64,000 bases of DNA from Brumimicrobium aurantiacum (GCF_003402975.1 NZ_QURB01000005.1:186001-250000), one strand, 5' to 3'; positions 36,696 through 46,527 are shown, counted from the stretch's first letter. Numbers and translations are program-made. Notes: generated from the letters alone by a model not told the origin.

Positions 36696-37433
36696 ATGAA
36701 ATTTATTAAAGGAATACTCTACTATACATGGAAACTCTATATCGGAATAGTGTTTGGCATAACCCTACTCTTTTTTTACCCTTTTCTTTATTTTGTTCTA
36801 TCCTTTGAAAAATTAAAACCTTTCAGTTTTAAAATCAACATTTTGTGGTCGAGATGCATGCGTGTATTTTGCTTTTATGCAGTGGAAACGAATAGAGACA
36901 TTCTAAAAACTGAAGCGCCTTTTGTAATTATTGGAAACCACACATCTTACCTTGATATCTTCATTTTATACAGTATACTGCCACATCAAAAATTTCTTTT
37001 TATGGGGAAATCAGAAATATTAAAATATCCTTTGGTTAAAACTTTTTTTAAGAAATTAAATATTCCAGTTGATAGAAAAAGCAGTATCCGTTCTGCAAAG
37101 TCATTTATTCAAGCAAAGAAATGTTTAAAAAAGGGATGGAGTATTGTAATATTCCCTGAAGGTGGGATACCAGATGAAGCTCCAAAATTAGCTCCTTTCA
37201 AAGATGGTGCTTTTCAACTGGCTAAATCTTCCAATTGTGCGATTCTTCCCATTACTTTTATCAATCATTATAAGTTTTTTTCTGAACCTGAAGACTTTTA
37301 TGGATCTGCAATGCCAGGTTTAATAAAAATTAAAATTCATGACTTGATTTCTAAGGAGGAAATTCAAGAAAATGAGATAGCAACAGTTAAAGAGAAGACA
37401 TTCCAAGTTATAGATTCTTACTTGGAAAAGTAG
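36696..37433 (+). CDS. plsC: 1-acyl-glycerol-3-phosphate acyltransferase
   Basis: 245 residues from the ATG at 36696; an in-frame TTG 21 bp earlier is less likely. An N-terminal membrane helix (about 8-30) anchors it to the inner membrane. The catalytic HX4D box is 'NHTSYLD', and the acceptor-binding motif is 'IFPEGGIPDEAP'. It makes phosphatidic acid from lysophosphatidic acid, the second acylation in phospholipid synthesis. Some homologs acylate ornithine or glycine lipids instead, which I cannot exclude. Confidence 0.88.
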   Translation: MKFIKGILYYTWKLYIGIVFGITLLFFYPFLYFVLSFEKLKPFSFKINILWSRCMRVFCFYAVETNRDILKTEAPFVIIGNHTSYLDIFILYSILPHQKFLFMGKSEILKYPLVKTFFKKLNIPVDRKSSIRSAKSFIQAKKCLKKGWSIVIFPEGGIPDEAPKLAPFKDGAFQLAKSSNCAILPITFINHYKFFSEPEDFYGSAMPGLIKIKIHDLISKEEIQENEIATVKEKTFQVIDSYLEK

Positions 37434-37467
37434 TTTCTTAATGAGAATTGAGTAGCCCATGCATTAG

Positions 37468-37754
37468 GTATCACCACGCAGTGGCTTTAAAAAACGTAAA
37501 CGTTTTTTTATTAACGTGTAACCCACTCCGTGGGCTTGATTCAAACACTTAATCTAACTTGAGAACATGATTCTACGATAACTCTTGGTAGAATGTATAA
37601 ACAAGAATAGCACAAGTAAGTAAAACGTATCTCACAACGGTGAACCACAAAGTAATTCATAAACAATTGATAACTTGATGCTTAGCCACAGCGTGGCGTA
37701 ACGCTAATAAAAAGTACATAAACCCTAAACCTAAAAGCCACAGCGTGGCGACAC
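37468..37754. mobile_element. Hairpin-bounded repeat element B (REPIN/MITE-like)
   Basis: A 287-bp relative of element A. The ends (37468-37488 and 37734-37754) are inverted repeats matching at 18 of 21 positions. The order of parts is the same: end hairpin, AAAACG/CGTTTT hairpin, CCCAC-TCC-GTGGG hairpin, then two GCCAC-AGC-GTGGC hairpins 52 bp apart (50 bp in A). It is longer by about 84 bp in the middle. The flanking gap to gatC holds no gene; a 72-codon frame there overlaps the gatC promoter and is rejected. Confidence 0.65.
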
Positions 37755-37920
37755 GTGAACCGAATCAAACCAAATTGTATTGTTTTATTAACTAAAAGTA
37801 AGCTTTTGGTACTCTATTCAAACACTAACACCACCATGACTACAACTCACCAGATCACTTGGTTTTGTTCATTCAACAAAGCAATATTAACTTTACACTA
37901 TGTTACCGCAAAAAATTCAT

Positions 37921-37928
37921 TAATTTTG
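37921..37928 (+). promoter_or_regulatory. -7 box of gatC
   Basis: TAATTTTG, matching TAnnTTTG, 24 bp before the gatC start. Confidence 0.4.
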
Positions 37929-37951
37929 TACACACATTATATTGATTCAAT

Positions 37952-38251
37952 ATGGAAATTAAAGACGAATTAATCGATCACATTGCGCACTTGGCTAGAC
38001 TTTCTTTTAAAGGAGAGGATAAAGCTGGCATTAAAAACGATATGAACAACATCATTGATTTTATGGGAAAACTCAACGAAATCAATACAGATAATGTTGA
38101 ACCATTGGTTTTTATGTCTGACCAAATCAACGTGCTTAGAGAGGATGTTCCAAAACAAACCATCACGCATGAAGAGGCCTTGAAAAATGCCCCGAAAAAA
38201 GATTCAGATTACTTTAGAATTCCAAAAGTATTGGACAAAACAATAGATTAA
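37952..38251 (+). CDS. gatC: Asp/Glu-tRNA amidotransferase subunit C
   Basis: 99 residues, a complete GatC. Pattern 'HIAHLARLSFKGED' at the N-terminus, then 'MNNIIDFMGKLNEINTDNVE', and 'REDVPKQTITHEEALKNAPK' with the conserved 'YFRIPKVL' end. GatC scaffolds GatA and GatB, which convert Glu-tRNA(Gln) or Asp-tRNA(Asn) to the amide form. gatA and gatB are not in this window. Its stop overlaps the next start by one base (TAATG). Confidence 0.93.
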   Translation: MEIKDELIDHIAHLARLSFKGEDKAGIKNDMNNIIDFMGKLNEINTDNVEPLVFMSDQINVLREDVPKQTITHEEALKNAPKKDSDYFRIPKVLDKTID

Positions 38252-38517
38252 TGAAATTATTTTTCACATTCCTATCTGCTCTTTTTTTTGTTTCTTGTAG
38301 TAATCAACCGCTATGTGATTGTGTTCAAGCTGGAGATGAAGTCAATAGAATTTCAGCATCTTTTTTTGATCGTGCACCAACCAAAGCTGGTGAAGATAGT
38401 TTAAGACTAGCAAAAGAAAATCGTGATAAACTTTGTGCCCCTTTCCAAGATATGGCGCCTCAAGAATTACATGAAAGAGCTGCAGAATGTGCATCTTTAG
38501 AATTCTCTGCTGAATAA
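38251..38517 (+). CDS. Small Cys-rich lipoprotein
   Basis: 88 residues. Signal peptide with lipobox ('LSALFFVSC', Cys17), so it should be a lipid-anchored periplasmic or outer-membrane protein. The mature part has four further Cys residues ('PLCDCVQAGDE', 'KLCAPFQDM', 'RAAECASLE') that could form two disulfides. No family recognised. It is coupled to gatC by a one-base overlap, but a functional link is not obvious. Confidence 0.65.
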   Translation: MKLFFTFLSALFFVSCSNQPLCDCVQAGDEVNRISASFFDRAPTKAGEDSLRLAKENRDKLCAPFQDMAPQELHERAAECASLEFSAE

Positions 38518-38553
38518 AAATAGTTTTTTAAACTAGATTCTATTTTTCGCATT

Positions 38554-40434
38554 ATGAAAATCTTCAAAAAATTAGGTTTAGCATATTTGTCTTTTCTAGC
38601 TTTTTGGATTCTAGTATTTGATTTTCAACGCATACTTTTTTCAATTCATAATTATCCAAAAATTGCTGATGTGTCGTCTTTGGAATGGATACAAGTATTT
38701 TTCCATTCAATTCGAATCGATCTTTCAACTGGTAGTTTTCTAAGTGCAGTTCCATTATTGCTTATTTCCTGCTTTTTATGCTTCAATAAAAAAATATTTT
38801 TTACGCTATTTAAAGCTGTCATGTTCATTGAATTGGTTATGGTTGCAATGATTCATGCAGGTGAAATAAACGCATATGGTGAGTGGAATCACAAGTTAAC
38901 TTCTAGAGTATTTATGCATCTGAGTCATCCTGATGAGGTATTTAGAACTGCTGATTATAGCATGACATTATGGTTTATGGTTTACTTTATTTTGGAGTTT
39001 ACCTTTGGAGGACTAATCTTACAGAAATTCTTTAGAATAGGTAAGTTCAAAATCAAAAATGTCCCAATTTCGTCAAAAATTGTACTATTCTTACCGATAT
39101 TACCTCTTTTATTAGGTTTTTACTTTGTACTAGGAAGAGGCGGTTTCCAACAAATTCCTCTCAATATAGATTCAGCATATTTCTCCAAAAAATACGTTAT
39201 TAATGATATTGCTGTTAATTCCCCTTACTTTTTCGGTAAAAGCTTTCTTTTGTATAACAGATCAAATATTGGTGAGTTTTTAAGTGATTACAGTGAGTCA
39301 GAAATCAATGAACTTCTTAATGACTTTTTGACTTATGAGAAAAAACATGAGCATTACATTTTAGAAAACACCACACCAAACCTTGTTTTTGTAATCTTAG
39401 AGAGTTGGACTTCAACTGTGAGTAGTAAGCTTTCGGGAAAACCAGGGGTGACAGAAGAGTTAGATAAATTATCAGAAGAGGGTGTTTTATTTACTAATTT
39501 GTACGCTACAGGAAGTACTTCTGAAATTGGAAATGCAAGTATTTTTTCAGGCTATCCTGCACTTCCTGAAATTAGTATTTCTATGCAGCCATTTAAGCAT
39601 AGAAAACTAAAATCTATTAATCAATCCATCGCATCACGCGGATATACATCAGGGTATTTATTTAGCGGTGATCTAAAATATGGAAATATCAATAGTTATT
39701 TTACCGATCATGGATTTAACCGAGTCCAAGATGAAAGCGATTTTCCCGAAGGCCTTGAAAAAGGAAAGTTAAATTATTATGATGAAGCTTTATTCGAGTT
39801 GTTTCTTGAAAAACTAAATAAACAAGAAGAGCCTTTTCTAGAAGGAGCTTTTACCGGAAGTACCCACTCACCTTACGATTTTCCGGGGCACAACAAAGAA
39901 AAATGGACAGGGAAAGAAACTAATTTTATGAATTCTGTGATTTATGCTGATCAATGTTTAGCCGACTTTATTGAAGAAGCCAAACAACAAGATTGGTATG
40001 AAAACACCTTGTTTGTGATTGTTGCAGATCATGGTCACGCTTCTCCTTATGTTACCAATCCAAATGATTCGGAAATGTACAGAATCCCATTGTTACTGTA
40101 CGGTCCAGCATTAAAAGATGATGCAAAAGGTATGATAATCGACAAAGTTGGTTCACAAGCTGATATCGCTCAAACCCTAATGTATCAAATGAAAGTTGAC
40201 ACAGGGGATGATTATCCGTGGAGTAAAGACTTATTGAATCCGAATGTTCCAGAATTTGCTTTACATGCCACTACAAGAGGTTTTGGATGGGTAACACCAA
40301 AAGGAAAGTTTACCTATCATTTAGATTACCAGAAATACATCGTCAATACATTCGAGAAAGAAGTTTTGGAGCAGGAACGTAAAAGATGTAATGCTTTGAT
40401 GCAAATGGTTTATGAAGAGTATGAAGATCTATAG
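38554..40434 (+). CDS. LtaS-like phosphoglycerol/phosphoethanolamine transferase family
   Basis: 626 residues. Five N-terminal membrane helices (about 8-30, 48-78, 82-103, 128-152, 170-192) are followed by a periplasmic sulfatase-fold domain. Metal-site elements are visible: 'FVILESWTST', the nucleophile region 'YATGSTSEIGNASIFSGYP', 'STHSPYDFPGH' and 'FVIVADHGHASP'. Members of the LTA synthase family move phosphoglycerol or phosphoethanolamine onto envelope glycans or lipids. Gram-negative homologs of unknown substrate are common in Bacteroidetes. Fold is sure, substrate not. Confidence 0.85.
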   Translation: MKIFKKLGLAYLSFLAFWILVFDFQRILFSIHNYPKIADVSSLEWIQVFFHSIRIDLSTGSFLSAVPLLLISCFLCFNKKIFFTLFKAVMFIELVMVAMIHAGEINAYGEWNHKLTSRVFMHLSHPDEVFRTADYSMTLWFMVYFILEFTFGGLILQKFFRIGKFKIKNVPISSKIVLFLPILPLLLGFYFVLGRGGFQQIPLNIDSAYFSKKYVINDIAVNSPYFFGKSFLLYNRSNIGEFLSDYSESEINELLNDFLTYEKKHEHYILENTTPNLVFVILESWTSTVSSKLSGKPGVTEELDKLSEEGVLFTNLYATGSTSEIGNASIFSGYPALPEISISMQPFKHRKLKSINQSIASRGYTSGYLFSGDLKYGNINSYFTDHGFNRVQDESDFPEGLEKGKLNYYDEALFELFLEKLNKQEEPFLEGAFTGSTHSPYDFPGHNKEKWTGKETNFMNSVIYADQCLADFIEEAKQQDWYENTLFVIVADHGHASPYVTNPNDSEMYRIPLLLYGPALKDDAKGMIIDKVGSQADIAQTLMYQMKVDTGDDYPWSKDLLNPNVPEFALHATTRGFGWVTPKGKFTYHLDYQKYIVNTFEKEVLEQERKRCNALMQMVYEEYEDL

Positions 40435-40556
40435 ATAATTACGAATTTTTTGGATTTAATAATAGTTTGATTTTCTTGTTTATTTTTCATTAAAATACAG
40501 CTGACATTTATAAAACCCCACGGTAAATGAGTGGTGTGATTTGGTGAAAAACTATT

Positions 40557-40620
40557 AATAACAAGGTGTATTTTAGTACTAGATAAAAGTGGATTTAATA
40601 GGCTTTTAAGCGTAAATTAA
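40557..40620 (+). pseudogene. Orphan copy of the next gene's 3' end
   Basis: 64 bp that match the last 66 bp of the gene ending at 42032 (41967-42032), identical except for two missing T in a T-run, including the TAA stop. The missing bases shift the frame. It is a leftover of a tandem paralog or a partial duplication. The rest of the 278-bp gap shows no gene. Confidence 0.85.
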
Positions 40621-40712
40621 TGGATTTAAACCCATCCCAATCAGTTCGATATAGCTGAAAAAATTCAATTTAAGCTTTTAAGAGTTGAAAAGATTGATTA
40701 AATTTAGATACT

Positions 40713-42032
40713 ATGAGAAACATAACACTACTATTATTTGTGCTTAGTTTGCTTTTAAATGCACACTCCCAACATTTAGAAATTAATGTAATTGATGAAA
40801 ATAATCAGCCAGTTTTTGGATATTCCGTTTATGAAAATGGCTTTTTTATTAAAAAACATACGAATGAAAAGACGCTATTATTAGAAGTCACGCATAATAC
40901 GTCATTAGAAGTTAAACATCCTTTTTATAACTCGTTTGGTTTTCAAATACCAACTTCAGTAAAAAAAGAAGACACTATTCGTCAGTTAATAACACTCAGC
41001 CCTAAGCATCAAGATTTTGAAGAAATTGATATTATAGGAAGTAAATATCAAGAAGTTTTTGATGAGAAAAATGAATTTATTTTAGATTACTGTTTGTACC
41101 CAAAAAAAAGCATAGTTTTACTAACAAGGATGAATAAACAGAAGTACTTAAAGCTTTTGAGAAAAGAAAAAACCATCGATTCATTAATCCTTGATTTTAA
41201 TCCAGATCACTTGTTTAGAGATGCCAGGGGTAATTTTTTTGTAGTTGGAAAAGAAAATGTTGTTCAGTTTAATATTATTAATGATAAGTTTTCATTTCAA
41301 AAAAAGGAATCTATAACTGATTTTAATAAAACGCTTAAAAATGCAATAAGTTTACAAGCCGACTACGCAGTCTATGAACATTTTTCAATGCACAATCAAT
41401 ACTATTCACTCATAAAAATACATAATGGTAATGGTGAATCAGTCTATAGCTTTTTGGCAAATGAAAAATATATAAGGGCGCTGTATCACTATAATAAAAC
41501 AGTAATTCATTATATGTCGATAATTCCTGAGAAGGATAATGTTATTTTAATGGGTCTTTGGGATGGAGATTTGATGTCTTTAAACTCTCACCCAAATACA
41601 GGGCTTGAACAAAAAGGAATTAATACAAACGAGGAGATAATGTCTTTAACTTCATGGAGTGATAAAATAACTTCAAAGCCAATAAACATAAAGGCATTCG
41701 GGTTATTAGAAAGCTTAATAGTTTTAAATAGTGAATGTGATAGTATAATTCATTTAGACTATGGAAATTTAGCTATTAAAGAGGAAATTCCTACAAAATC
41801 TAACCTTTCGGGAGATTATTATTTTGATTATTTCTATAATCAAATTTTTATTATAGAAACAAAAAACGGAAAGAAAGAGGTTTATGCTCTGAATATTAGC
41901 AACGGAAAATCAAAATTAATCGCAGATTTATCGGAAATATACCAACCTAGAAATATTAAAATAATGAATAACAAGGTGTATTTTTTAGTACTAGATAAAA
42001 GTGGATTTAATAGGCTTTTAAGCGTAAATTAA
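40713..42032 (+). CDS. Exported protein with N-terminal carboxypeptidase-like domain, unknown
   Basis: 439 residues. Signal peptide 1-19 ('LLFVLSLLLNAHSQ'). The first ~80 mature residues resemble a carboxypeptidase-regulatory-like beta domain ('LEINVIDENNQPVFGYSVYE'). The remainder is beta-rich with repeated short strands ending in Ile/Leu and Asp/Asn turns, suggesting a beta-propeller-like fold, but no family is recognised. No T9SS sorting domain. AT-rich with many AAA codons compared with neighbours. A 64-bp copy of its 3' end lies upstream, so the locus has undergone duplication. Confidence 0.6.
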   Translation: MRNITLLLFVLSLLLNAHSQHLEINVIDENNQPVFGYSVYENGFFIKKHTNEKTLLLEVTHNTSLEVKHPFYNSFGFQIPTSVKKEDTIRQLITLSPKHQDFEEIDIIGSKYQEVFDEKNEFILDYCLYPKKSIVLLTRMNKQKYLKLLRKEKTIDSLILDFNPDHLFRDARGNFFVVGKENVVQFNIINDKFSFQKKESITDFNKTLKNAISLQADYAVYEHFSMHNQYYSLIKIHNGNGESVYSFLANEKYIRALYHYNKTVIHYMSIIPEKDNVILMGLWDGDLMSLNSHPNTGLEQKGINTNEEIMSLTSWSDKITSKPINIKAFGLLESLIVLNSECDSIIHLDYGNLAIKEEIPTKSNLSGDYYFDYFYNQIFIIETKNGKKEVYALNISNGKSKLIADLSEIYQPRNIKIMNNKVYFLVLDKSGFNRLLSVN

Positions 42033-42092
42033 GGGAACTCTCCTACTAATGGTAAACTAATTCGTAATTTCTAATTCAAAATTCGTAATTAT

Positions 42093-43808
42093 CTACTTCT
42101 TTTGATTCGTTTGAAAATTTATATCTTGATTTACCGTTGTCTCTTTTCCTTGATAGGCACGCATGGCTTCTGAAACCGTTGGGAAAAAGTTTTCTTCGCC
42201 CATTTCATGAAATAAATCTGCTTTTTTAAATTGATCACGCACAGGGCCTTTTAAGCCAGCCATCGTTAGTCTAATTCCATTGCTTTTATATTCTTCCGCC
42301 AAATCCTTAATGGCATCCAATGAAGTGGTATCAATACTGTCTATAGATTCAGCATTGACAATGACCATTTTTAAATTCTTTTTACGTGCTTCGAACTTTT
42401 TTAGTTGAGCAACAAAATGTGGAACATTTGCAAAAGATAATGCGGCATCAAAACGATATATCAAAACACTTTCATCGACATCTACCTCTGAATAGCGACT
42501 CACATTTCGAAAAGTGTTTTCAGAGCCTTTAACCAAAGCAATTTCTGCTGTATGGGGGTAAGAAACGGCATAAACCAATGACATAATGGAAAGAACAACT
42601 CCAGCGATGATTCCTTCTTGCACGCCCACTAAAAAAGTAACTAAAGTTGTTACTGCCAACATTAAAAAGTCGCGTTTGTCAATTTGCCAAAGGCGTTGAT
42701 AATAGTTGAAATCCATCAAACCAATAATGGCCACAATGATAATTGCAGCCAATGCAGCTTTTGGCAAATAATAAAAGTAAGGTGTTAGAAAAATCAGCGT
42801 TAAAACGACTAAAAGTACAGTGAAAAAGGCTGCAAAATTGGTCTTAGTTCCTGCTTGTTTATTAACTGCTGATCTAGAAAAACTGGATGAAGTTGGATAA
42901 GATAAAAAGAAAGAACCAACAACTTTAGAAAGTCCAGTTGCAATAAGCTCTTGATTTGGATTTAAATTTCCTTGATTCTCTTTATCTTCTAAAGAAACAC
43001 CAATGGCATAGACTTCTACAAAAGAAATAAAGGCAATGGTTATACTTGCAGGCATAAGTAACTTAATGAGTGGCCAATCGAAGCTTGGAATAGACAAAGA
43101 AGGTAAACCCTCTGGAATCGTTCCTAAAATGGCAACCTCGGTACTGTCTTTCATAAAGAAAAACATCACCAATAGAGAAACCAACATTACGATTAACTGG
43201 TTGGGTATTTTCTTGCTGAATCGCTTCATAAAAAACAAATAAGCAATTGATAATACAGTTATAATTAAGGTGGCTAAACTAATTGAAGAAATATTAGAAC
43301 CTAAGGAAAGAAGCGTATTAATAGAACCTCTACCTTCAAAATTAATTCCTGTAGCACTTTTCAGCTGACTTGTAAAAATGGTGAGTGCTGCTCCAAAAAT
43401 AAATCCTTTCAATACAGGTTTAGAGATGAAATTGACGATTCTTCCCATTTTAAAGATTCCCATTAAGAATTGGATTAAACCGGAGAGCAATGCAATTACA
43501 AAAACAGCATTTATAAATTCATCAGGATCAGTTATACCCGCATGATTTAAACCAGAAAAAGCAAGTAAGGAGGTTAAAGCTGCAGGGCCAATTGCGGTAT
43601 AAATTGATGTGCCTAAAAGCATGTAAACCAACAAGGGAATAATAGAAGCATACAAACCGTACACAGGTGGGATTTCGGCCAAATAAGCATAAGCCATTCC
43701 TTGAGGAATCAGCATCACACCAACCGTTAAACCTCCAATTAAATCTTTGACAAAGGTATTGCCGTTATAGGATTTTAACTGTTTAATTAAAGGAATTTGA
43801 ACCTGCAT
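42093..43808 (-). CDS. SulP family anion transporter
   Basis: 571 residues. SLC26/SulP architecture: membrane domain (about 1-430) opening 'DLIGGLTVGVMLIPQGMAYAYLA', with 'SYPTSSSFSRSAVNKQAGTKT' as the conserved family segment, then a cytoplasmic STAS domain (about 440-550, 'FDAALSFANVPHFV', 'SIDSIDTTSLDAIKDL'). SulP proteins carry sulfate, bicarbonate or other anions with H+ or Na+. No carbonic anhydrase or sulfate-assimilation gene is adjacent, so the substrate is open. The start at 43808 fits the family's short N-terminus. Confidence 0.9.
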   Translation of the reverse strand: MQVQIPLIKQLKSYNGNTFVKDLIGGLTVGVMLIPQGMAYAYLAEIPPVYGLYASIIPLLVYMLLGTSIYTAIGPAALTSLLAFSGLNHAGITDPDEFINAVFVIALLSGLIQFLMGIFKMGRIVNFISKPVLKGFIFGAALTIFTSQLKSATGINFEGRGSINTLLSLGSNISSISLATLIITVLSIAYLFFMKRFSKKIPNQLIVMLVSLLVMFFFMKDSTEVAILGTIPEGLPSLSIPSFDWPLIKLLMPASITIAFISFVEVYAIGVSLEDKENQGNLNPNQELIATGLSKVVGSFFLSYPTSSSFSRSAVNKQAGTKTNFAAFFTVLLVVLTLIFLTPYFYYLPKAALAAIIIVAIIGLMDFNYYQRLWQIDKRDFLMLAVTTLVTFLVGVQEGIIAGVVLSIMSLVYAVSYPHTAEIALVKGSENTFRNVSRYSEVDVDESVLIYRFDAALSFANVPHFVAQLKKFEARKKNLKMVIVNAESIDSIDTTSLDAIKDLAEEYKSNGIRLTMAGLKGPVRDQFKKADLFHEMGEENFFPTVSEAMRAYQGKETTVNQDINFQTNQKK

Positions 43809-43871
43809 TTTTGATTTGTGTTCTATCTTATTATTTACAAATATAACAATTCATTTCCGGACTTTTTGCAT

Positions 43872-43908
43872 GCAAGTATGCTTGCCCTAGTAGGTCAAGC
43901 ATACTTGC
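43872..43908. repeat. 37-bp near-perfect hairpin
   Basis: GCAAGTATGCTTG (43872-43884) and CAAGCATACTTGC (43896-43908) pair perfectly, and the inner CCTA/TAGG also pairs with one mismatch. It lies 64 bp upstream of the SulP start and downstream of the atp terminator. Confidence 0.85.
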
Positions 43909-43915
43909 AAAAAAA

Positions 43916-43949
43916 CAAAAAAAGGCGCTTCTTTCGAAACACCTTTTTT
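43916..43949 (-). terminator. Terminator of the atp operon
   Basis: On the minus strand AAAAAAGGTGTTTC, loop GAAA, GAAGCGCCTTTTTTT: a stem with G-U pairs, then a T-run. Located 60 bp after the atpG stop. Confidence 0.85.
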
Positions 43950-44008
43950 AAACTCTATATCACGAACTTCATAATTCGTAATTAATAATTCTTACTATTC
44001 GTAATTGC

Positions 44009-44887
44009 CTATCCATTCAACGCTTCTGCTCCACCAACGATCTCAAGGATTTCGTTTGTAATGGCAGCTTGACGCGCTTTATTGTATTGAAGTTTAAGAT
44101 CACGTTGTAATTCAGTAGCGTTATCTGTCGCTTTGTGCATTGCAGTCATACGTGCACCATGTTCAGATGCATTTGAATCTAGTACAGCTTTAAACAATTG
44201 TAGTTTCAAAGATTTTGGAATTAAATCACCGATAATTTCAAGTTTTGAAGGCTCAAAAATATAGTCACCAATTTCATTTCCTTCGTCTTCAACATTTGAA
44301 GGAACGATAGGTAACAATTGTTGATCACGAATAATTTGAACAGCTGCATTCTTGAATTCGTTATATACTATGATTACTTTATCGTATTTACCATCGATGA
44401 AGCTATCCATTGCATACTGTGCGTATTCAGAAACATGGTCGAAAGTTAAGTCTTCGAAAATTGCTGATGCATTACTTAGCGTTTCAGGACGGTTTATTAA
44501 GCCACCGTTTTTGAAAGCGTCATTCACTTTTTTCCCGATAGTTAACAATTCAACTTTTTTACCTTTCAAGTCATTGGCTAAAAGCTCATTAACTCGTTTA
44601 GTAATATTATTGTTAAAACCACCACACAAACCTCTGTTAGAAGATACACCAATAATCAATACGCTTTCAACGTCACGTTGCTCTGCATATCTATTTTCAG
44701 AAAGATCAAGCGTAGCACTAACGTTTCCAAGAATTTCCTGGATTTTTTCTGCGTAAGGGCGCATTTGTGTAATCGCGTCCAACGCTCGCTTCAATTTTGC
44801 AGCAGAAACCAACTTCATGGCTTGCGTAATCTGCATCGTTGAAGAGATAGAAGTAATACGGTTTTTTATTTCTTTTAAATTCGCCAT
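44009..44887 (-). CDS. atpG: F1F0 ATP synthase gamma subunit
   Basis: 292 residues. Central stalk subunit whose rotation couples proton flow to catalysis. N-terminal 'MANLKEIKNRITSISSTMQI' followed by 'TQAMKLVSAAKL', and the C-terminal 'YNKARQAAITNEILEIVGGA', are the two conserved coiled-coil helices. 'SNRGLCGGFNNNI' is the family signature. Last gene of the operon in transcription order (atpB-E-F-H-A-G). The beta and epsilon genes do not follow, as is normal in Bacteroidetes. Confidence 0.97.
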   Translation of the reverse strand: MANLKEIKNRITSISSTMQITQAMKLVSAAKLKRALDAITQMRPYAEKIQEILGNVSATLDLSENRYAEQRDVESVLIIGVSSNRGLCGGFNNNITKRVNELLANDLKGKKVELLTIGKKVNDAFKNGGLINRPETLSNASAIFEDLTFDHVSEYAQYAMDSFIDGKYDKVIIVYNEFKNAAVQIIRDQQLLPIVPSNVEDEGNEIGDYIFEPSKLEIIGDLIPKSLKLQLFKAVLDSNASEHGARMTAMHKATDNATELQRDLKLQYNKARQAAITNEILEIVGGAEALNG

Positions 44888-44917
44888 TCCTTACAATTCA
44901 CTTTCTAAAAAGAAAGA

Positions 44918-46492
44918 TTAATATTTTGAAGCAATTTCCTTCGCTACTTTAGTTAAAGTAGAAGTAACTTCGTCTGTTAATTTACCAGCTTTTAGTGTGT
45001 CCATCAAATCTTTATGCTTAGCATCTAAGTAATCTAAATATTCGATTTCGAAAGCTTTAACTTTCTCAACAGGTACGTTTTGAATCAATCCTTTAGTACC
45101 AACATAGATAATCGCAATTTGACGTTCTACTGTAAATGGATCACCTTCGTTTTGCTTAAGGATCTCAACATTACGAACACCTTTGTCAAGTACGTTTTTC
45201 GTTGCTGCATCCAAATCAGAACCAAACTTAGCGAAAGCCTCTAGCTCACGATATTGTGCTTGATCTAATTTCAATGTACCAGATACTTTCTTCATTGATT
45301 TAATTTGAGCATTACCTCCAACACGTGATACAGAAATACCAACGTTAATTGCTGGACGAATACCTGCGTTAAATAAGTCAGACTCTAAGAAAATCTGTCC
45401 GTCAGTAATCGAAATTACGTTTGTTGGAATATATGCAGAAACGTCACCTGCTTGAGTTTCGATAATTGGCAATGCAGTTAAAGAACCACCACCTTTTACT
45501 TTTCCTTTCAATGATTCTGGTAAATCATTCATTTGAGAAGCAATACTATCATCGTTAATTACTTTTGCAGCACGCTCTAATAATCTTGAGTGAAGGTAGA
45601 ATACATCACCAGGGTACGCCTCACGTCCTGGAGGACGACGTAACAATAATGAAACCTCACGGTATGCTACGGCTTGTTTAGATAAATCATCAAAAACGAT
45701 TAATCCTGGGCGTCCAGTATCACGGAAGTACTCACCGATTGCAGCACCAGTCATTGGCGCAAAATATTGCATTGGAGCAGGATCAGAAGCGTTAGATGCT
45801 ACAACAGTTGTATAGGCCATTGCACCAGCTTCTTCTAACTTCTTAACAATTCCAGCAACAGTAGATCCTTTCTGACCTACAGCAACATATATACAGTATA
45901 CAGGCTTTCCTGCATCATAAAATTCTTTTTGGTTGATGATCGCATCAATCGCAACAGTTGTTTTTCCTGTTTGACGGTCACCAATAATCAACTCACGTTG
46001 ACCACGTCCAATTGGAATCATAGAGTCAATAGACTTAATTCCAGTTTGCATTGGTTCTGTTACAGGCTCACGGTAAATTACTCCTGGCGCTTTACGTTCA
46101 ATTGGCATTTCGAACAACTCACCTTCAATTTTACCTTTACCATCGATTGGCTCACCAAGTGTATTTACAACACGTCCAACGATACCTTCACCAACTTTTA
46201 CAGAGGCAATCTTACCTAAACGTTTTACAGTATCTCCCTCTTTTACCTTAGTTGAAGCACCTAAAAGTACTGCACCTACGTTGTCTTCCTCTAAGTTTAG
46301 AGCAATTCCTTGAAGTCCACCGTCGAACTCAATAAGTTCTCCATATTGAACACCACCTAACCCATAAATACGTGCGATACCATCTCCCACTGTGAGTACA
46401 GTACCAACTTCTTGAAGTTCAGCTTCAGATTTAAATCCTGATAACTCTTCTCTTAAGATTGCAGAAACCTCTGCTGGTTTTATATTTGCCAT
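44918..46492 (-). CDS. atpA: F1F0 ATP synthase alpha subunit
   Basis: 524 residues. Non-catalytic nucleotide-binding subunit of F1. The P-loop GDRQTGKT is at 171-178. '[20 protein letters not shown]' and the alpha-subunit signature '[14 protein letters not shown]' are present. The N-terminal beta barrel and C-terminal helical domain have normal length. 30 bp before atpG. Confidence 0.98.
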   Translation of the reverse strand: MANIKPAEVSAILREELSGFKSEAELQEVGTVLTVGDGIARIYGLGGVQYGELIEFDGGLQGIALNLEEDNVGAVLLGASTKVKEGDTVKRLGKIASVKVGEGIVGRVVNTLGEPIDGKGKIEGELFEMPIERKAPGVIYREPVTEPMQTGIKSIDSMIPIGRGQRELIIGDRQTGKTTVAIDAIINQKEFYDAGKPVYCIYVAVGQKGSTVAGIVKKLEEAGAMAYTTVVASNASDPAPMQYFAPMTGAAIGEYFRDTGRPGLIVFDDLSKQAVAYREVSLLLRRPPGREAYPGDVFYLHSRLLERAAKVINDDSIASQMNDLPESLKGKVKGGGSLTALPIIETQAGDVSAYIPTNVISITDGQIFLESDLFNAGIRPAINVGISVSRVGGNAQIKSMKKVSGTLKLDQAQYRELEAFAKFGSDLDAATKNVLDKGVRNVEILKQNEGDPFTVERQIAIIYVGTKGLIQNVPVEKVKAFEIEYLDYLDAKHKDLMDTLKAGKLTDEVTSTLTKVAKEIASKY

Positions 46493-46527
46493 TTTTTTAA
46501 ACTTTATATTAACGACAGGCGTTAAAA

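Noticed and set aside
37755-37973. 72-codon open frame after repeat element B
   Set aside because: It overlaps the gatC promoter and start; AT-rich with no protein features.
43872-43908. Taken as the atp operon terminator
   Set aside because: A better intrinsic terminator with a T-run lies nearer to atpG at 43916-43949; this hairpin lacks a T-run of its own on the minus strand.
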